DNA from: Streptomyces scabiei 87.22
GTDB taxonomy: Bacteria > Actinomycetota > Actinomycetes > Streptomycetales > Streptomycetaceae
Reading direction: 5' to 3'
Assembly (NCBI RefSeq): GCF_000091305.1
Contig: NC_013929.1
Span: 1,054,001-1,118,000 of the forward strand
DNA length: 64,000 nucleotides
The position numbers and the translations under genes were made by a program. Below are positions 1 through 8,811 of the stretch, piece after piece. A model generated the notes under the pieces. That model did no database searches. It had not been told where the DNA came from and saw only the letters and a program-made list of their open reading frames with translations. Numbering within the stretch: position 1 is the first letter of the stretch; every line of letters starts with the position of its first letter.

Positions 1-531
1 GGCGTCGATCAGGTGCCGGACGGCCAGGGTGCCGCCCGCGACGTCGTCGACGGAGACCGAGCACTCGGTGGTGCCCTCGGCGACCCGGTCGACGAGGACG
101 AAGGGAATGCCGTGGCGGCGGAACGCCGCGATGTTGCGCCCGGTCGCGTCGGCGGGGGTGAGCAGGACGCCGCGCACCCGTTGTTCGGCGAACAGCGAGA
201 GGTACTCGGACTCCTCGCCCGCGCTCTGCGCGCTGTTGCAGACCATCACGCCGAGTCCGGCGTCGCGCGCGGCCCGCTCGGCACCGCGCGCGACGTCGAC
301 GAAGAAGGGGTTGCCCATGTCGAGCACGAGCAGCCCCATGATCCTGCTCCGCCCGGCCCGCAGCTGGCGCGCCGACTCGCTGCGGACGTAGCCGAGGCGG
401 TCGATGGCGGCCAGCACCCGGGCCCGGGTGCCGGAGGCCACCGAGTCGGGCCGGTTGATGACGTTGGAGACCGTGCCGACGGAGACTCCGGCGGCTGCGG
501 CGACGTCCTTGATACCCACCGGCTGCGACAT
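1..531 (-). CDS. LacI-family transcriptional regulator (partial, C-terminus beyond the window)
   Basis: The first 177 residues of a LacI/GalR repressor are visible. An N-terminal helix-turn-helix (VGIKDVAAAAGVSVGTVSNV, about residues 5-24) is followed by the start of a periplasmic-binding-protein-like sensor domain (MGLLVLDMGNPFF, then VLLTPADATG). The start at 531 is chosen because GGAGGT lies 9 bases upstream; an in-frame ATG at 570 lacks such a site. The gene is the last visible one on the strand of the rhamnose import operon. It is the obvious candidate to bind the LacI-type palindromes in the 7.28-7.53 kb divergent promoter region. The rhamnose-sensing role is inferred from context only. 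The missing C-terminal part prevents any check of ligand-binding residues. Confidence 0.9.
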   Translation of the reverse strand, partial: MSQPVGIKDVAAAAGVSVGTVSNVINRPDSVASGTRARVLAAIDRLGYVRSESARQLRAGRSRIMGLLVLDMGNPFFVDVARGAERAARDAGLGVMVCNSAQSAGEESEYLSLFAEQRVRGVLLTPADATGRNIAAFRRHGIPFVLVDRVAEGTTECSVSVDDVAGGTLAVRHLIDA

Positions 532-642
532 CGGACGGGGACCTCCAGGAAGGTACGGAGCGGCGGGCATACGTTCACATTACCGTCGCCGTCACACCGG
601 GAACGGCCCGGCGGAACACGGGAATGTCGCCCTTGTACGGGG

Positions 643-2067
643 TCAGGCGGGCAGGGCGAAGTCGACGACGCGGAGCGCCGAGGGGGTCGTCCCGCTGGAC
701 TTCACCTGGTACATCACGGACAGCACATTGTCCTGGGCGATCCGGCTCTCGTCGAACACCACCTCGCCGAAGGCGTTGAGGCCGGAGCCGTCGTACAGGA
801 TCGTCCAGTCGGTGTGGCCGGAGGCCGCCGAGGCACCGGCGATCCGGCCGAAGGGGAACAGCGCGTAGGCGTTGTTGTACTTGTCCATCACCAGCTTGGT
901 GCGCTGGCTGGAGTTCAGCGGCACCGGTATCTCGGTCTTCGTCCAGGGACCGGAGGCGCTCTTGCGGACGAGGAACGCCCTGCCGCCTGCCGTGCGGTCG
1001 GCGACGTAGTTCGTCGTGCACTGGCCGAAGCGGCCGGGGACGTAGCTGATGATGGCGTGCGGCCGGCCCGCGGAGTCGGTCCACTGGCTCTCCTGGTTCA
1101 TCAGGGAGTGGTCCGGGTTGAGGGCGTCCACGACGAGCCCCGCGTCGGTGACGGCGACCTTGTCGGAGCCGCCGGTGGTGCCGACGACGGTGCCCGCGTT
1201 GTTGCGCCAGGTGCGGCCGCGGTCGTCGGAGTAGACGTAGCCGGTGTCGTGGTTGGTGATGCCGCCGCCGTTGCACATCACGGCGCCGTTCTGCTCGCGC
1301 CAGGTGAACAGGGCGTGCAGGCGGCCGTTGCGGTCGTAGTCGATGCCGTGCAGGTACATGTTGCGGGCCGTCGAGGAGCCGTGCTCGCTGGTGTACGTGC
1401 CGGTGGAGGACGTCCACTCGCCGAGGTTCGTCCAGGAGGTGCCGTCGTACTCGGCGAGGGCGTTGCGGCCGTTGCCGGAGATGCCGGCGCGGTAGCTCAG
1501 CTGGAGCTTGCCGTCGGGCACGGAGACGAACTGCGGGTAGGTGAACTGCGAGGTGAGCGCCAGTCCGTCGAGGGTGGACTGCGGGGCGCCGAAGCGGCTC
1601 GTGGTCCAGCTCAGTCCGGTCGGGTTGTCCAGGAGGCCGGCGACGGACTTGACGTAGGTGAAGCCGTCGCTGTGGGAGTCCATGTTGAGGTGGAGCCGGC
1701 CGTCGGCCTTGGAGACGCCCATGGAGATGACGTTGTGGGAGTCGTTGTAGCGCAGGGTGTGGCCGACCTTCACGGTGGACCAGGTGGAGGAGCCGAGGAC
1801 GCGGCGGCCGACGACGGCGTTGCGGTCGGCGGTGTACCAGACGGCGTACTGGTGGCCCTTGTGGGTGAGCAGGGCGTTCTTCTGGAACGCGTTGTTGTTG
1901 ACCAGGCCGTCGTAGGAGACGAAGTAGATCGCCTGGCCGTCGAGGAGGGTGTTGCCGGTCTGGCGGACGGACGGGCCGGGGTCGGCGGCGCTGGCGGTCG
2001 CGGCGCCGAGGGCGGGGGTCGCCACGGCACCGGCGAGGGCGGCGCCGAGCAGCGTGCGTCTCTTCAT
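643..2067 (-). CDS. Secreted BNR-repeat beta-propeller protein, probable rhamnoside-active enzyme
   Basis: This 474-residue exported protein has a twin-Arg-like N-terminus (MKRRTLLGAALAG) and a hydrophobic signal ending near ATASAADPG. The body contains repeated Asp-box-like elements such as SDDRGRTWRN and tracts typical of BNR_4-type beta-propellers. That fold includes GH145 alpha-L-rhamnosidases and PL27 rhamnose-glucuronate lyases, which remove terminal rhamnose from plant arabinogalactan. The gene sits between rhamnose mutarotase and the LacI regulator at the end of the rhamnose import operon. A role in releasing rhamnose outside the cell is therefore a reasonable inference. Whether it is a hydrolase or a lyase cannot be decided here. 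It starts at 2067, 57 bp after the mutarotase gene. Confidence 0.8.
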   Translation of the reverse strand: MKRRTLLGAALAGAVATPALGAATASAADPGPSVRQTGNTLLDGQAIYFVSYDGLVNNNAFQKNALLTHKGHQYAVWYTADRNAVVGRRVLGSSTWSTVKVGHTLRYNDSHNVISMGVSKADGRLHLNMDSHSDGFTYVKSVAGLLDNPTGLSWTTSRFGAPQSTLDGLALTSQFTYPQFVSVPDGKLQLSYRAGISGNGRNALAEYDGTSWTNLGEWTSSTGTYTSEHGSSTARNMYLHGIDYDRNGRLHALFTWREQNGAVMCNGGGITNHDTGYVYSDDRGRTWRNNAGTVVGTTGGSDKVAVTDAGLVVDALNPDHSLMNQESQWTDSAGRPHAIISYVPGRFGQCTTNYVADRTAGGRAFLVRKSASGPWTKTEIPVPLNSSQRTKLVMDKYNNAYALFPFGRIAGASAASGHTDWTILYDGSGLNAFGEVVFDESRIAQDNVLSVMYQVKSSGTTPSALRVVDFALPA

Positions 2068-2124
2068 CTCGGGGGACTCCGTTGTCGTGCGAAATGGGAG
2101 GGGGGAGGTGCTGCGGTGTCGGGG

Positions 2125-2445
2125 TCAGGCGAGGTGGAACACCTCGGTGAGGGGCTTCATGGCCTCGTCGGGCCGGGCGCCGTCGAGGGACTCGAAGAAC
2201 GGCGCCATCTCCTTCTGCCAGCGGGCGTTGACCTCGGCGGCCTCCATGCCGGCGAGGGCCGCCGGGAAGTCCTCGGTCTCCAGGTAGCCGACGAGGAGGC
2301 CGTCGTCGCGCAGGAAGAGGGAGTAGTTGTGCCAGCCGGTGGCCGAGAGAGCCTGGAGCATCTCCGGCCACACGGCGGCGTGCCGCTCGCGGTACTCGTC
2401 GATCCGGTCCTGGCGGACCTTGAGGAGGAAGCAGACGCGCTGCAT
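2125..2445 (-). CDS. rhaM: L-rhamnose mutarotase
   Basis: A 106-residue cytoplasmic protein of the RhaM/RhaU family, full length for the family. It interconverts the alpha and beta anomers of L-rhamnose so that the sugar delivered by the importer can be used by the isomerase. The sequence opens MQRVCFLLKVRQDRIDEY and keeps His22, the catalytic residue position known for the E. coli enzyme. It also has the aromatic WHNYSLFL and WQKEMAPFF segments typical of the ferredoxin-like dimer. It lies downstream of the rhamnose-binding lipoprotein gene and upstream of the beta-propeller gene, all on the minus strand, consistent with one transcript. Confidence 0.95.
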   Translation of the reverse strand: MQRVCFLLKVRQDRIDEYRERHAAVWPEMLQALSATGWHNYSLFLRDDGLLVGYLETEDFPAALAGMEAAEVNARWQKEMAPFFESLDGARPDEAMKPLTEVFHLA

Positions 2446-2494
2446 GAGAACCGCTCCTGGGGTGAGGGGGGTGGCTGGGACCGGGGCCCAGGGA

Positions 2495-3577
2495 TCAGAA
2501 GTCGAACTTGTCGATGTTGTCCTTGGTGAAGACGGTCGGCTTGCCGAGGCTGATCACGCCGTCCTTGCCGATGGTGTACTCGCCCATGTCGCCGGCGGTG
2601 AAGGTCTCGCCCTCCTTGCCGGTGATCTGGCCGGAGACCAGCGCCACCGCGGTACGGGCGGCCAGCTCGCCGAGCTTCGCCGGGTCCCACAGCTCGAAGC
2701 CCTCGACCGTGCCGTCCTTGACGTACTTGCGCATGTCGTTGGGGGTGCCGAGGCCGGTCAGCTTGACCTTGCCCTTGTACTTGGAGCCCGACAGGTACTG
2801 GGCGGCGGCCTTGATGCCGACCGTGGTCGGGGAGATGATCCCCTTCAGGTTCGGGTACTCCTGCAGCAGGCCCTGGGTCTGCTGGAAGGACTTCTGGGCG
2901 TCGTCGTCGCCGTAGGCGACCTTGACGAGCTTGACGTCCTTGTACTTGGGGTCCTTGAGCTCGTCCTTCATGAAGTCGATCCAGGTGTTCTGGTTCGTCG
3001 CCGTCTGCGCGGCGGACAGGATCGCGATCTCGCCCTTGTAGCCGATCTGCTCGGCGAGGAGCTGGACCTCGGTGCGGCCCAGGTCCTCGGCGCTGGCCTG
3101 CGAGACGAAGGCGTTGCGGCACTCCGGCTTGGTGTCGGAGTCGTAGGTGACGACCTTGATGTCGTTGCTCATGGCCTGCTTGAGCGCGGTGCACAGCGCG
3201 CCCGGGTCCTGCGCGGAGACGGCCATGGCGTCGACCTGCTGCTGGGTGAGCGTGTTGACGTAGTTCACCTGGCCGGAGGTGTCCGTGGCGCTGGAGGGGC
3301 CGACCTCCTTGTAGCTGGAGCCCAGCTCCTTCAGGGCCGCCTCGCCGCCCTTGTCGGCGGAGGTGAAGTACGGGTTGTTGACCTGCTTCGGCAGGAAGCC
3401 GACGGTCAGGCCCTTCTTCAGCGCGGCGTTCGGGTCGGCCTTGCCGGTGGCCGCCGCGGAGGCGGAGTCGTCCTTGACGTCGCTCTTGGTGGTGCCACCG
3501 CAGGCGGTGACGGCGAGCGCGAGGGAGGTGACGGCGGCGAGAGCCGCACAGGAGCGACGAAGGGTTGCTCTGCGCAT
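2495..3577 (-). CDS. rhaS: Rhamnose ABC transporter substrate-binding lipoprotein
   Basis: A 360-residue periplasmic-binding protein of the sugar (RbsB/RhaS) type. The start at 3577 gives a lipoprotein signal (MRRATLRRSCAALAAV) with lipobox VTAC, lipidated Cys at residue 26, and an AAGGA element about 9 bases upstream; a longer frame to 3712 would destroy the signal. The mature part begins with the usual LTVGFLPKQVNNPYF strand and continues with the two alternating alpha/beta lobes. It should capture extracellular L-rhamnose for the two permeases and the ATPase encoded just upstream. Its stop lies 49 bp before the mutarotase start. Rhamnose specificity is inferred from the neighbouring mutarotase and the divergent rhamnose catabolic genes. 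Confidence 0.92.
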   Translation of the reverse strand: MRRATLRRSCAALAAVTSLALAVTACGGTTKSDVKDDSASAAATGKADPNAALKKGLTVGFLPKQVNNPYFTSADKGGEAALKELGSSYKEVGPSSATDTSGQVNYVNTLTQQQVDAMAVSAQDPGALCTALKQAMSNDIKVVTYDSDTKPECRNAFVSQASAEDLGRTEVQLLAEQIGYKGEIAILSAAQTATNQNTWIDFMKDELKDPKYKDVKLVKVAYGDDDAQKSFQQTQGLLQEYPNLKGIISPTTVGIKAAAQYLSGSKYKGKVKLTGLGTPNDMRKYVKDGTVEGFELWDPAKLGELAARTAVALVSGQITGKEGETFTAGDMGEYTIGKDGVISLGKPTVFTKDNIDKFDF

Positions 3578-3708
3578 GGCGGGGGTTCCTTTTCGAGGAG
3601 GAGTGGTGTCGTGCCCCGGAGAGGGGCACGGGGTGGTACGGGTGTGCGGCGTCCGCCGCGGGGGCGCGGCCGGCCCGGAACGGCCGGCGGCTCGTCGGCG
3701 GCCGGTCG

Positions 3709-4728
3709 TCAACCGGTCTTCGCGACGGGATCGGGCCCGGACGGCCGCCCGGCCCGGGCGAGGGCGATCTGCTTCGCCACCCGGGGTCCGAGGACGGACA
3801 GCACGAGCAGGACGCCCGTGACGACGATCTGCGACTGCGCCGAGACGTCCTGCAGGCTCATCACGTTCTGCAGGGTGCCGAGCAGGAACACACCGGCGAT
3901 CGCGCCGCCGAGGGTGCCCTTGCCGCCGTCGAAGTCGATGCCGCCGAGCAGTACGGCGGCGATGACGGAGAGTTCGAGTCCGGTGGCGTTGTCGTAGCGG
4001 GCGCTGGCGTAGTGCAGCGCCCAGAAGATGCCGGTGAGGGAGGCCATGAGGCCGGTCACCGTGAAGAGGATCAGCTTCTGGCGCTTGACGCGGATGCCGG
4101 TGAAGCGCGCGGCCTCCTCACTGGCGCCGATCGCGAACAGGGAGCGCCCGAACGGGGTGGCGTGCAGGGCGATCACGGCGATGACGAGCAGCACCAGGAA
4201 GGGGATGAACGCCCGGGGGACGAAGCTGTCGCCGATCCGGCCGGCGGCGAAGTCCAGGTACTGCGTGGGGAAGTCGGTGACCGCGTCGGAGCCGAGCACG
4301 ATCTGCGCGATGCCCCGGTAGGCGGCGAGCGTACCGATGGTGACGGCGAGGGAGGACAGGCCGAGCCGGGTGACCAGCAGGCCGTTGATCAGTCCGCAGA
4401 CGACGCCGAGGAGCAGGCAGATCGGGATGATCGCCTCGATGGTCAGGCCCTGGTTCCACAGGGCGCCCATCACCGCGCCGGACAGTCCGGCGGTGGAGGC
4501 GACGGAGAGGTCGATCTCGCCGGAGACCACCAGGAGGGTCATCGGGAGGGCGACCAGCGCGATCGGCAGGGTGTTGCCGATGAGGAAGGACAGGTTGAGC
4601 GCGTTGCCGAAGCCGTCGACGGTGGAGAAGGACAGCAGGAGCACGACGACGAGCGTGGCGCCGACCGCTGAATCCCACCTTTTCAAGGCGGACCAGCGGA
4701 TCGCGCGGGAGAGGGATGACTCAGCCAT
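3709..4728 (-). CDS. rhaQ: Rhamnose ABC transporter permease (second)
   Basis: A 339-residue integral membrane protein of the ribose/rhamnose (BPD_transp_2) permease family with about nine hydrophobic segments. The family coupling-loop region is visible (ALPMTLLVVSGEIDLSVAST, followed by GLSGAVMG). The start overlaps the end of the preceding permease gene by 8 bases, indicating translational coupling. It forms the membrane channel together with the other permease and is energised by the fused ATPase. It is followed after about 130 bp by the binding-protein gene; that gap may allow higher expression of the lipoprotein. The P/Q naming of the two permeases is by gene order only. Confidence 0.92.
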   Translation of the reverse strand: MAESSLSRAIRWSALKRWDSAVGATLVVVLLLSFSTVDGFGNALNLSFLIGNTLPIALVALPMTLLVVSGEIDLSVASTAGLSGAVMGALWNQGLTIEAIIPICLLLGVVCGLINGLLVTRLGLSSLAVTIGTLAAYRGIAQIVLGSDAVTDFPTQYLDFAAGRIGDSFVPRAFIPFLVLLVIAVIALHATPFGRSLFAIGASEEAARFTGIRVKRQKLILFTVTGLMASLTGIFWALHYASARYDNATGLELSVIAAVLLGGIDFDGGKGTLGGAIAGVFLLGTLQNVMSLQDVSAQSQIVVTGVLLVLSVLGPRVAKQIALARAGRPSGPDPVAKTG

Positions 4729-5761
4729 GGCGGGCGTTCCTCTTCTTCAGGGCGGCCGCCACCCGCAGCGCGACCACACGGTCCACCGCGATGGCGAGGA
4801 TGAGCAGGACGCCGTTGATGGCCAGGACCCACACCGAGCTGACGCCGAGGGCGGGGAGCACGCTGTTGATGGAGGTCAGCAGCAGGGCGCCGAGGGCCGC
4901 GCCGTAGACGCTGCCGGAGCCGCCGGTGAAGACGACGCCGCCGACCACGACCGCGCTGACGACGGTGAGTTCGTAGCCGTTGCCGGTGCTGGAGTCGACG
5001 TTGCCGAAGCGGGCCAGGTACAGCGCTCCGGCGAGGCCGGCGAGGGCGCCGCAGAAGGTGTACGCGACGAGGATCCGCTTGCGCACCGGGATGCCGGCCA
5101 GGCGGGCGGCCTCCGGGTTGGAGCCGAGGGCGTACAGCTCGCGGCCGCTGCCGAAGTGCTTCATGTAGTACGCCGTCGCGACCAGGACCGCCACCGCGAT
5201 CAGCGCGAGGTAGGGCACCGCGGAGATGCCGCCGGAGCCGAAGTCGACGAACCCGTCGGGCAGGGCGGACGCGGTGATCTGGCTGGAGCCGACCCAGATG
5301 GAGTCGATGCCCCGGATGATGTAGAGCGTGCCGAGGGTGACGACGAGGGCCGGTACCTGGCCGAGGCTGACGAGCAGGCCGTTCAGCAGGCCGAAGCCGA
5401 TGCCCATCAGGATGGCCAGCGCGACGGCCACGACCGCGTTCCCGCCGCCCTGGAGGTAGGTGCCGGCGGCGAAGGCGCTGATGCCGAGGGTGGAGCCGAC
5501 CGACAGGTCGACGTTGCGGGTGATGACGACCAGCGACTGGCCGACGGCGACCAGCACCAGGATGGTCGCGTTGAGCAGGAGGTCCTTGATGCCCTGCTCG
5601 GTGAGGAACTCGCTGTTGCCCAGCTGGGTGACGACGATCATCACCAGGAAGACGACGAGGATGGCGAGTTCGCGCATCTTGAAGACGCGGTCCACCAGCC
5701 GGGTGCCGCTGGACTTCGGCACCTCGGCGACGGGGGTTTTCTCGGGGGTGGTCACCGTCAT
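4721..5761 (-). CDS. rhaP: Rhamnose ABC transporter permease (first)
   Basis: A 346-residue integral membrane permease of the same family as its neighbour. About ten hydrophobic segments start at [14 protein letters not shown]. The coupling-loop signature [20 protein letters not shown] is clear. The chosen start at 5761 overlaps the ATPase stop as ATGA, the arrangement expected in an ABC operon. Longer in-frame extensions upstream run through the ATPase gene and are shadows. The stop overlaps the next permease by 8 bases. The transporter therefore has two distinct permease subunits, one double-domain ATPase and one lipoprotein, the usual rhamnose importer composition described in rhizobia. 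Confidence 0.92.
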   Translation of the reverse strand: MTVTTPEKTPVAEVPKSSGTRLVDRVFKMRELAILVVFLVMIVVTQLGNSEFLTEQGIKDLLLNATILVLVAVGQSLVVITRNVDLSVGSTLGISAFAAGTYLQGGGNAVVAVALAILMGIGFGLLNGLLVSLGQVPALVVTLGTLYIIRGIDSIWVGSSQITASALPDGFVDFGSGGISAVPYLALIAVAVLVATAYYMKHFGSGRELYALGSNPEAARLAGIPVRKRILVAYTFCGALAGLAGALYLARFGNVDSSTGNGYELTVVSAVVVGGVVFTGGSGSVYGAALGALLLTSINSVLPALGVSSVWVLAINGVLLILAIAVDRVVALRVAAALKKRNARHG

Positions 5762-7275
5762 GCGGCGGCCCTCCCGGTGGCTGCGGCCATCACGGTTTCC
5801 TCGGTGGCTTCGGAGCGAGGGATCTCGGCGGTGAGCCGGCCCTCGTGCATCACGAGCACGCGGTCGGCCATACCGAGGATCTCGGGCAGGTCGGAGGAGA
5901 TCATCAGCACGGCCACGCCGTCGGCGGCGAGCTGACTGAGCAGGCGGTGCACCTCGGCCTTCGTACCGACGTCGATGCCGCGGGTGGGCTCGTCGACGAT
6001 CAGCACCTTCGGCCCGGTGGCGAGCCACTTGGCGAGGACGACCTTCTGCTGGTTGCCGCCGGACAGCGTGTTGACGGTGTCGGCGATCCGGGCGTACTTC
6101 ACCTGGAGCTTGACGGCCCAGTCGAGGGCGCGGCTGCGTTCGGCGCCGCGGTCGACGAGCCCGGCCCGCACGGCCGTACGCAGTCCGGTGAGGCCGATGT
6201 TGCGCTCGATGGACATGTCCATCACCAGGCCCTGGGCGCGGCGGTCCTCGGGGACGAGGGCGAGTCCGGCGGCCATCGCGGTGGACGGGGCGCCGTTGGT
6301 GAGCGCCTTGCCGTCGAGGTCGACCTCGCCCGCGTCCCAGCGGTCGATGCCGAAGACGGCCCGCGCGACCTCGGTGCGGCCGGCGCCGACGAGGCCGGCC
6401 AGTCCGACGATCTCGCCGCGGCGGACCTCGAAGGAGACGTCGGTGAAGACGCCCTCGCGGGTCAGCCGGCGCACGCTCAGCGCGACCTCGCCCGGCGCGA
6501 CCTCCTGCTTGGGGTACAGCTCCTCCAGGTCGCGGCCGACCATGCGGCGGACCAGGTCGTCCTCGGTCATGCCCTCGATCGGTTCGCTGGAGATCCAGGC
6601 GCCGTCGCGCAGGGTGGTGACCCGTTGGCAGATCTGGAAGATCTCCTCCAGGCGGTGGGAGATGAACAGGACGGCCGATCCCTGCTCGCGCAGGGTGCGT
6701 ACGACTCCGAAGAGGCGGGCCACCTCGCTGCCGGTGAGGGCGGCCGTGGGCTCGTCCATGATCAGGACGCGGGCGTCGAAGGACAGCGCCTTGGCGATCT
6801 CCACGATCTGCTGGTCGGCGATGGACAGGCCGCGCGCCGGGCGGTCGGGGTCGAGTTCGACACCGAGCCGCTGCATCAGGGCGAGGGTCGCCGCATGGGT
6901 GGCCTTGTGGTCGATGCGGCCGAGGGCGCGCCGCGGCTGGCGGCCCATGAAGATGTTCTCGGCGATCGAAAGGTCGGGGAAGAGCGTGGGCTCCTGGTAG
7001 ATCACGGCGATGCCCGCGTCCCGGGCGTCGGCCGGGCCGTGGAAGACCGTGGGCTCGCCGTCGAGGAGCACCTGACCGGAGTCCGGTCGGTGCACCCCGG
7101 CGAGGCTCTTGATCAGGGTCGACTTGCCCGCACCGTTCTCCCCGGCGAGTGCGTGCACCTCGCCCGGGAACAGTTCGAGGGACACGTCCCGCAGGGCGCG
7201 TACGGCGCCGAAGGACTTGGAAACGCCCTTCAGCGCGAGAACGGGGGCCGGACCCGTGTCGGACCGGTGGGTCAT
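5758..7275 (-). CDS. rhaT: Rhamnose ABC transporter ATPase (two fused ABC domains)
   Basis: A 505-residue cytoplasmic protein with two tandem nucleotide-binding domains, as in RbsA/XylG-type sugar importers. The first domain has Walker [10 protein letters not shown] (residues 45-53) and Walker [13 protein letters not shown]. The second has a degenerate Walker A (GLVGAGRTE), the signature [10 protein letters not shown] and Walker [14 protein letters not shown] degenerate second P-loop is usual in this family. It is the first gene of the minus-strand rhamnose operon. Its promoter faces rhaI across a 258-bp divergent intergenic region with LacI-type operators. The following permease start overlaps its stop codon (ATGA). 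Confidence 0.95.
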   Translation of the reverse strand: MTHRSDTGPAPVLALKGVSKSFGAVRALRDVSLELFPGEVHALAGENGAGKSTLIKSLAGVHRPDSGQVLLDGEPTVFHGPADARDAGIAVIYQEPTLFPDLSIAENIFMGRQPRRALGRIDHKATHAATLALMQRLGVELDPDRPARGLSIADQQIVEIAKALSFDARVLIMDEPTAALTGSEVARLFGVVRTLREQGSAVLFISHRLEEIFQICQRVTTLRDGAWISSEPIEGMTEDDLVRRMVGRDLEELYPKQEVAPGEVALSVRRLTREGVFTDVSFEVRRGEIVGLAGLVGAGRTEVARAVFGIDRWDAGEVDLDGKALTNGAPSTAMAAGLALVPEDRRAQGLVMDMSIERNIGLTGLRTAVRAGLVDRGAERSRALDWAVKLQVKYARIADTVNTLSGGNQQKVVLAKWLATGPKVLIVDEPTRGIDVGTKAEVHRLLSQLAADGVAVLMISSDLPEILGMADRVLVMHEGRLTAEIPRSEATEETVMAAATGRAAA

Positions 7276-7329
7276 GGGGGCTCCTCGACGACGGCAGGTG
7301 GCTGGCGGAGAAGCCGCCTCACTCCGTCG

Positions 7330-7341
7330 TGAAAGGTTTCA
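7330..7341. promoter_or_regulatory. Candidate LacI-type operator, importer side
   Basis: TGAAAGGTTTCA is a palindrome with perfect 5-bp arms (TGAAA/TTTCA). It lies just downstream of the predicted start of the importer transcript. It resembles the second site at 7495-7506 and the general LacI/GalR box. Assignment to the LacI-type regulator at the left edge is inference. Confidence 0.55.
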
Positions 7342-7355
7342 ACTAGGTTGCCGGG

Positions 7356-7385
7356 ACGTTAGGCACCCCACGCATGTCACGTCAA
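7356..7385 (-). promoter_or_regulatory. Predicted promoter of the rhamnose import operon
   Basis: On the minus strand TTGACG (7385-7380), an 18-base spacer and TAACGT (7361-7356) form a vegetative-type promoter. Transcription would begin near 7349, immediately before the palindrome at 7330-7341. Confidence 0.45.
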
Positions 7386-7458
7386 TGGGTTCCGGTCGAA
7401 ATTCTTTCGATAGAAGGGGTCACAACAGGGTCACGGAGAACGGCGTGGAGCCCAGGGG

Positions 7459-7487
7459 TTGACAGTCCGGCGAGCCGCTCATAGTTT
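7459..7487 (+). promoter_or_regulatory. Predicted promoter of the rhaI-rhaD-rhaB operon
   Basis: TTGACA (7459-7464), a 17-base spacer and TAGTTT (7482-7487) match a housekeeping sigma factor promoter. The predicted start near 7494 falls at the edge of the palindrome 7495-7506. Confidence 0.55.
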
Positions 7488-7494
7488 CCGTTGC

Positions 7495-7506
7495 TGAATC
7501 GTTTCA
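7495..7506. promoter_or_regulatory. Candidate LacI-type operator, catabolic side
   Basis: TGAATCGTTTCA is an imperfect palindrome overlapping the predicted transcription start of rhaI. Repressor binding here would block initiation. It shares TGAA and GTTTCA with the site at 7330-7341, so one regulator probably controls both directions. Confidence 0.6.
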
Positions 7507-7533
7507 GACATCGAAGCCGGTAGGAGCCCTGAC

Positions 7534-8694
7534 GTGACCGAGCTCGCCGCGGTGAAGGCCGCCCTCAAGACCCAGGCCGTCGAGACGCCGTCGTGGGCGT
7601 ACGGAAACTCCGGAACGCGCTTCAAGGTGTTCGCCCAACAGGGTGTTCCGCGCGATCCCTGGGAGAAGCTGGACGACGCCGGGAAGGTCCACGAGTTCAC
7701 CGGTGTGGCCCCGACGGTCGCGCTGCACATCCCGTGGGACAAGGTCGAGGACTATGCGGCGCTCGCCAAGCACGCCGAGGAGCGTGGCGTGCGACTGGGC
7801 GCGATCAACTCCAACACCTTCCAGGACGACGACTACAAGCTGGGCAGCGTCTGCCACCCGGACGCGGCGGTGCGCCGCAAGGCCGTCGACCATCTGCTGG
7901 AGTGCGTCGACATCATGGACGCGACCGGGTCCCGGGACCTGAAGCTGTGGTTCGCGGACGGGACGAACTATCCCGGCCAGGACGACATCCGTGCGCGTCA
8001 GGACCGGCTGGCCGAGGCCCTCGCCGAGGTGTACGGGCGACTCGGCGACGACCAGCGGATGCTGCTGGAGTACAAGTTCTTCGAGCCGGCCTTCTACACG
8101 ACGGACGTGCCGGACTGGGGCACCGCCTACGCCCACTGTCTGAAGCTCGGGCCCAAGGCGCAGGTCGTGGTCGACACCGGGCACCACGCGCCGGGGACCA
8201 ACATCGAGTTCATCGTGGCGACGCTGCTGCGCGAGGGCAAGCTCGGCGCGTTCGACTTCAACTCCCGCTTCTACGCGGACGACGACCTGATGGTCGGCTC
8301 CGCGGACCCGTTCCAGCTGTTCCGGATCATGTACGAGGTCGTGCGCGGCGGCGGCTTCACCCCCGAGGTCGCGTTCATGCTCGACCAGTGCCACAACATC
8401 GAGGCGAAGATCCCGGCGATCATCCGCTCGGTGATGAACGTGCAGGAGGCCACGGCCAAGGCGCTGCTGGTCGACGGGGACGCGCTGGCCGCCGCCCAGC
8501 GGGCCGGGGACGTGCTGGAGGCCAACGCGGTCGTGATGGACGCGTACAACACCGATGTGCGGCCGCTGCTGCGTGAGGTGCGCGAGGAGATGGGGCTGGA
8601 CCCCGAGCCGCTGCAGGCGTACCGCCGGTCCGGGTGGGCGTCGAAGATCGTCGAGGAGCGGGTGGGCGGGGAGCAGGCGGGTTGGGGAGCCTGA
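7534..8694 (+). CDS. rhaI: L-rhamnose isomerase (RhaI type)
   Basis: A 386-residue TIM-barrel sugar isomerase of the Pseudomonas stutzeri/rhizobial L-rhamnose isomerase type, not the E. coli RhaA type. It converts L-rhamnose to L-rhamnulose using divalent metal. Visible acidic and histidine residues expected for metal binding include Glu179 and Glu184 (LLEYKFFEPAFY), Asp214 with His217/His218 (VVVDTGHHAPG) and Asp241. The start is GTG at 7534, preceded by AGGAG about 7 bases upstream. It is first in the plus-strand catabolic operon and diverges from the rhamnose importer. A 344-bp gap follows before rhaD, an unusually long interruption within an operon, and it contains repeats. Confidence 0.95.
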   Translation: MTELAAVKAALKTQAVETPSWAYGNSGTRFKVFAQQGVPRDPWEKLDDAGKVHEFTGVAPTVALHIPWDKVEDYAALAKHAEERGVRLGAINSNTFQDDDYKLGSVCHPDAAVRRKAVDHLLECVDIMDATGSRDLKLWFADGTNYPGQDDIRARQDRLAEALAEVYGRLGDDQRMLLEYKFFEPAFYTTDVPDWGTAYAHCLKLGPKAQVVVDTGHHAPGTNIEFIVATLLREGKLGAFDFNSRFYADDDLMVGSADPFQLFRIMYEVVRGGGFTPEVAFMLDQCHNIEAKIPAIIRSVMNVQEATAKALLVDGDALAAAQRAGDVLEANAVVMDAYNTDVRPLLREVREEMGLDPEPLQAYRRSGWASKIVEERVGGEQAGWGA

Positions 8695-8695
8695 T

Positions 8696-8758
8696 CCGCT
8701 GCGCCGGCCTGACGCCGAGTGCCGCGTGACCGCTGCGCCGGCTGACGCCGAGTGCCGC
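8696..8758. repeat. Imperfect tandem duplication of about 30 bp
   Basis: Two copies of a 29-30 bp unit lie at 8696-8725 and 8730-8758. Each begins CCGCTGCGCCGGC and ends GCCGAGTGCCGC; the second lacks one C. The repeat starts right after the rhaI stop codon. It is probably a local slippage duplication in the rhaI-rhaD spacer. Confidence 0.7.
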
Positions 8759-8811
8759 ATTTCGTCTGCCGAGTTCCGTCGGATGCGGGCTGCGGGCCGG
8801 TTAGTGGCTGG

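Noticed and set aside
13..2529. Open plus-strand frame of 838 codons across the LacI, propeller and mutarotase genes
   Set aside because: It crosses three well-supported minus-strand genes and its translation is low complexity.
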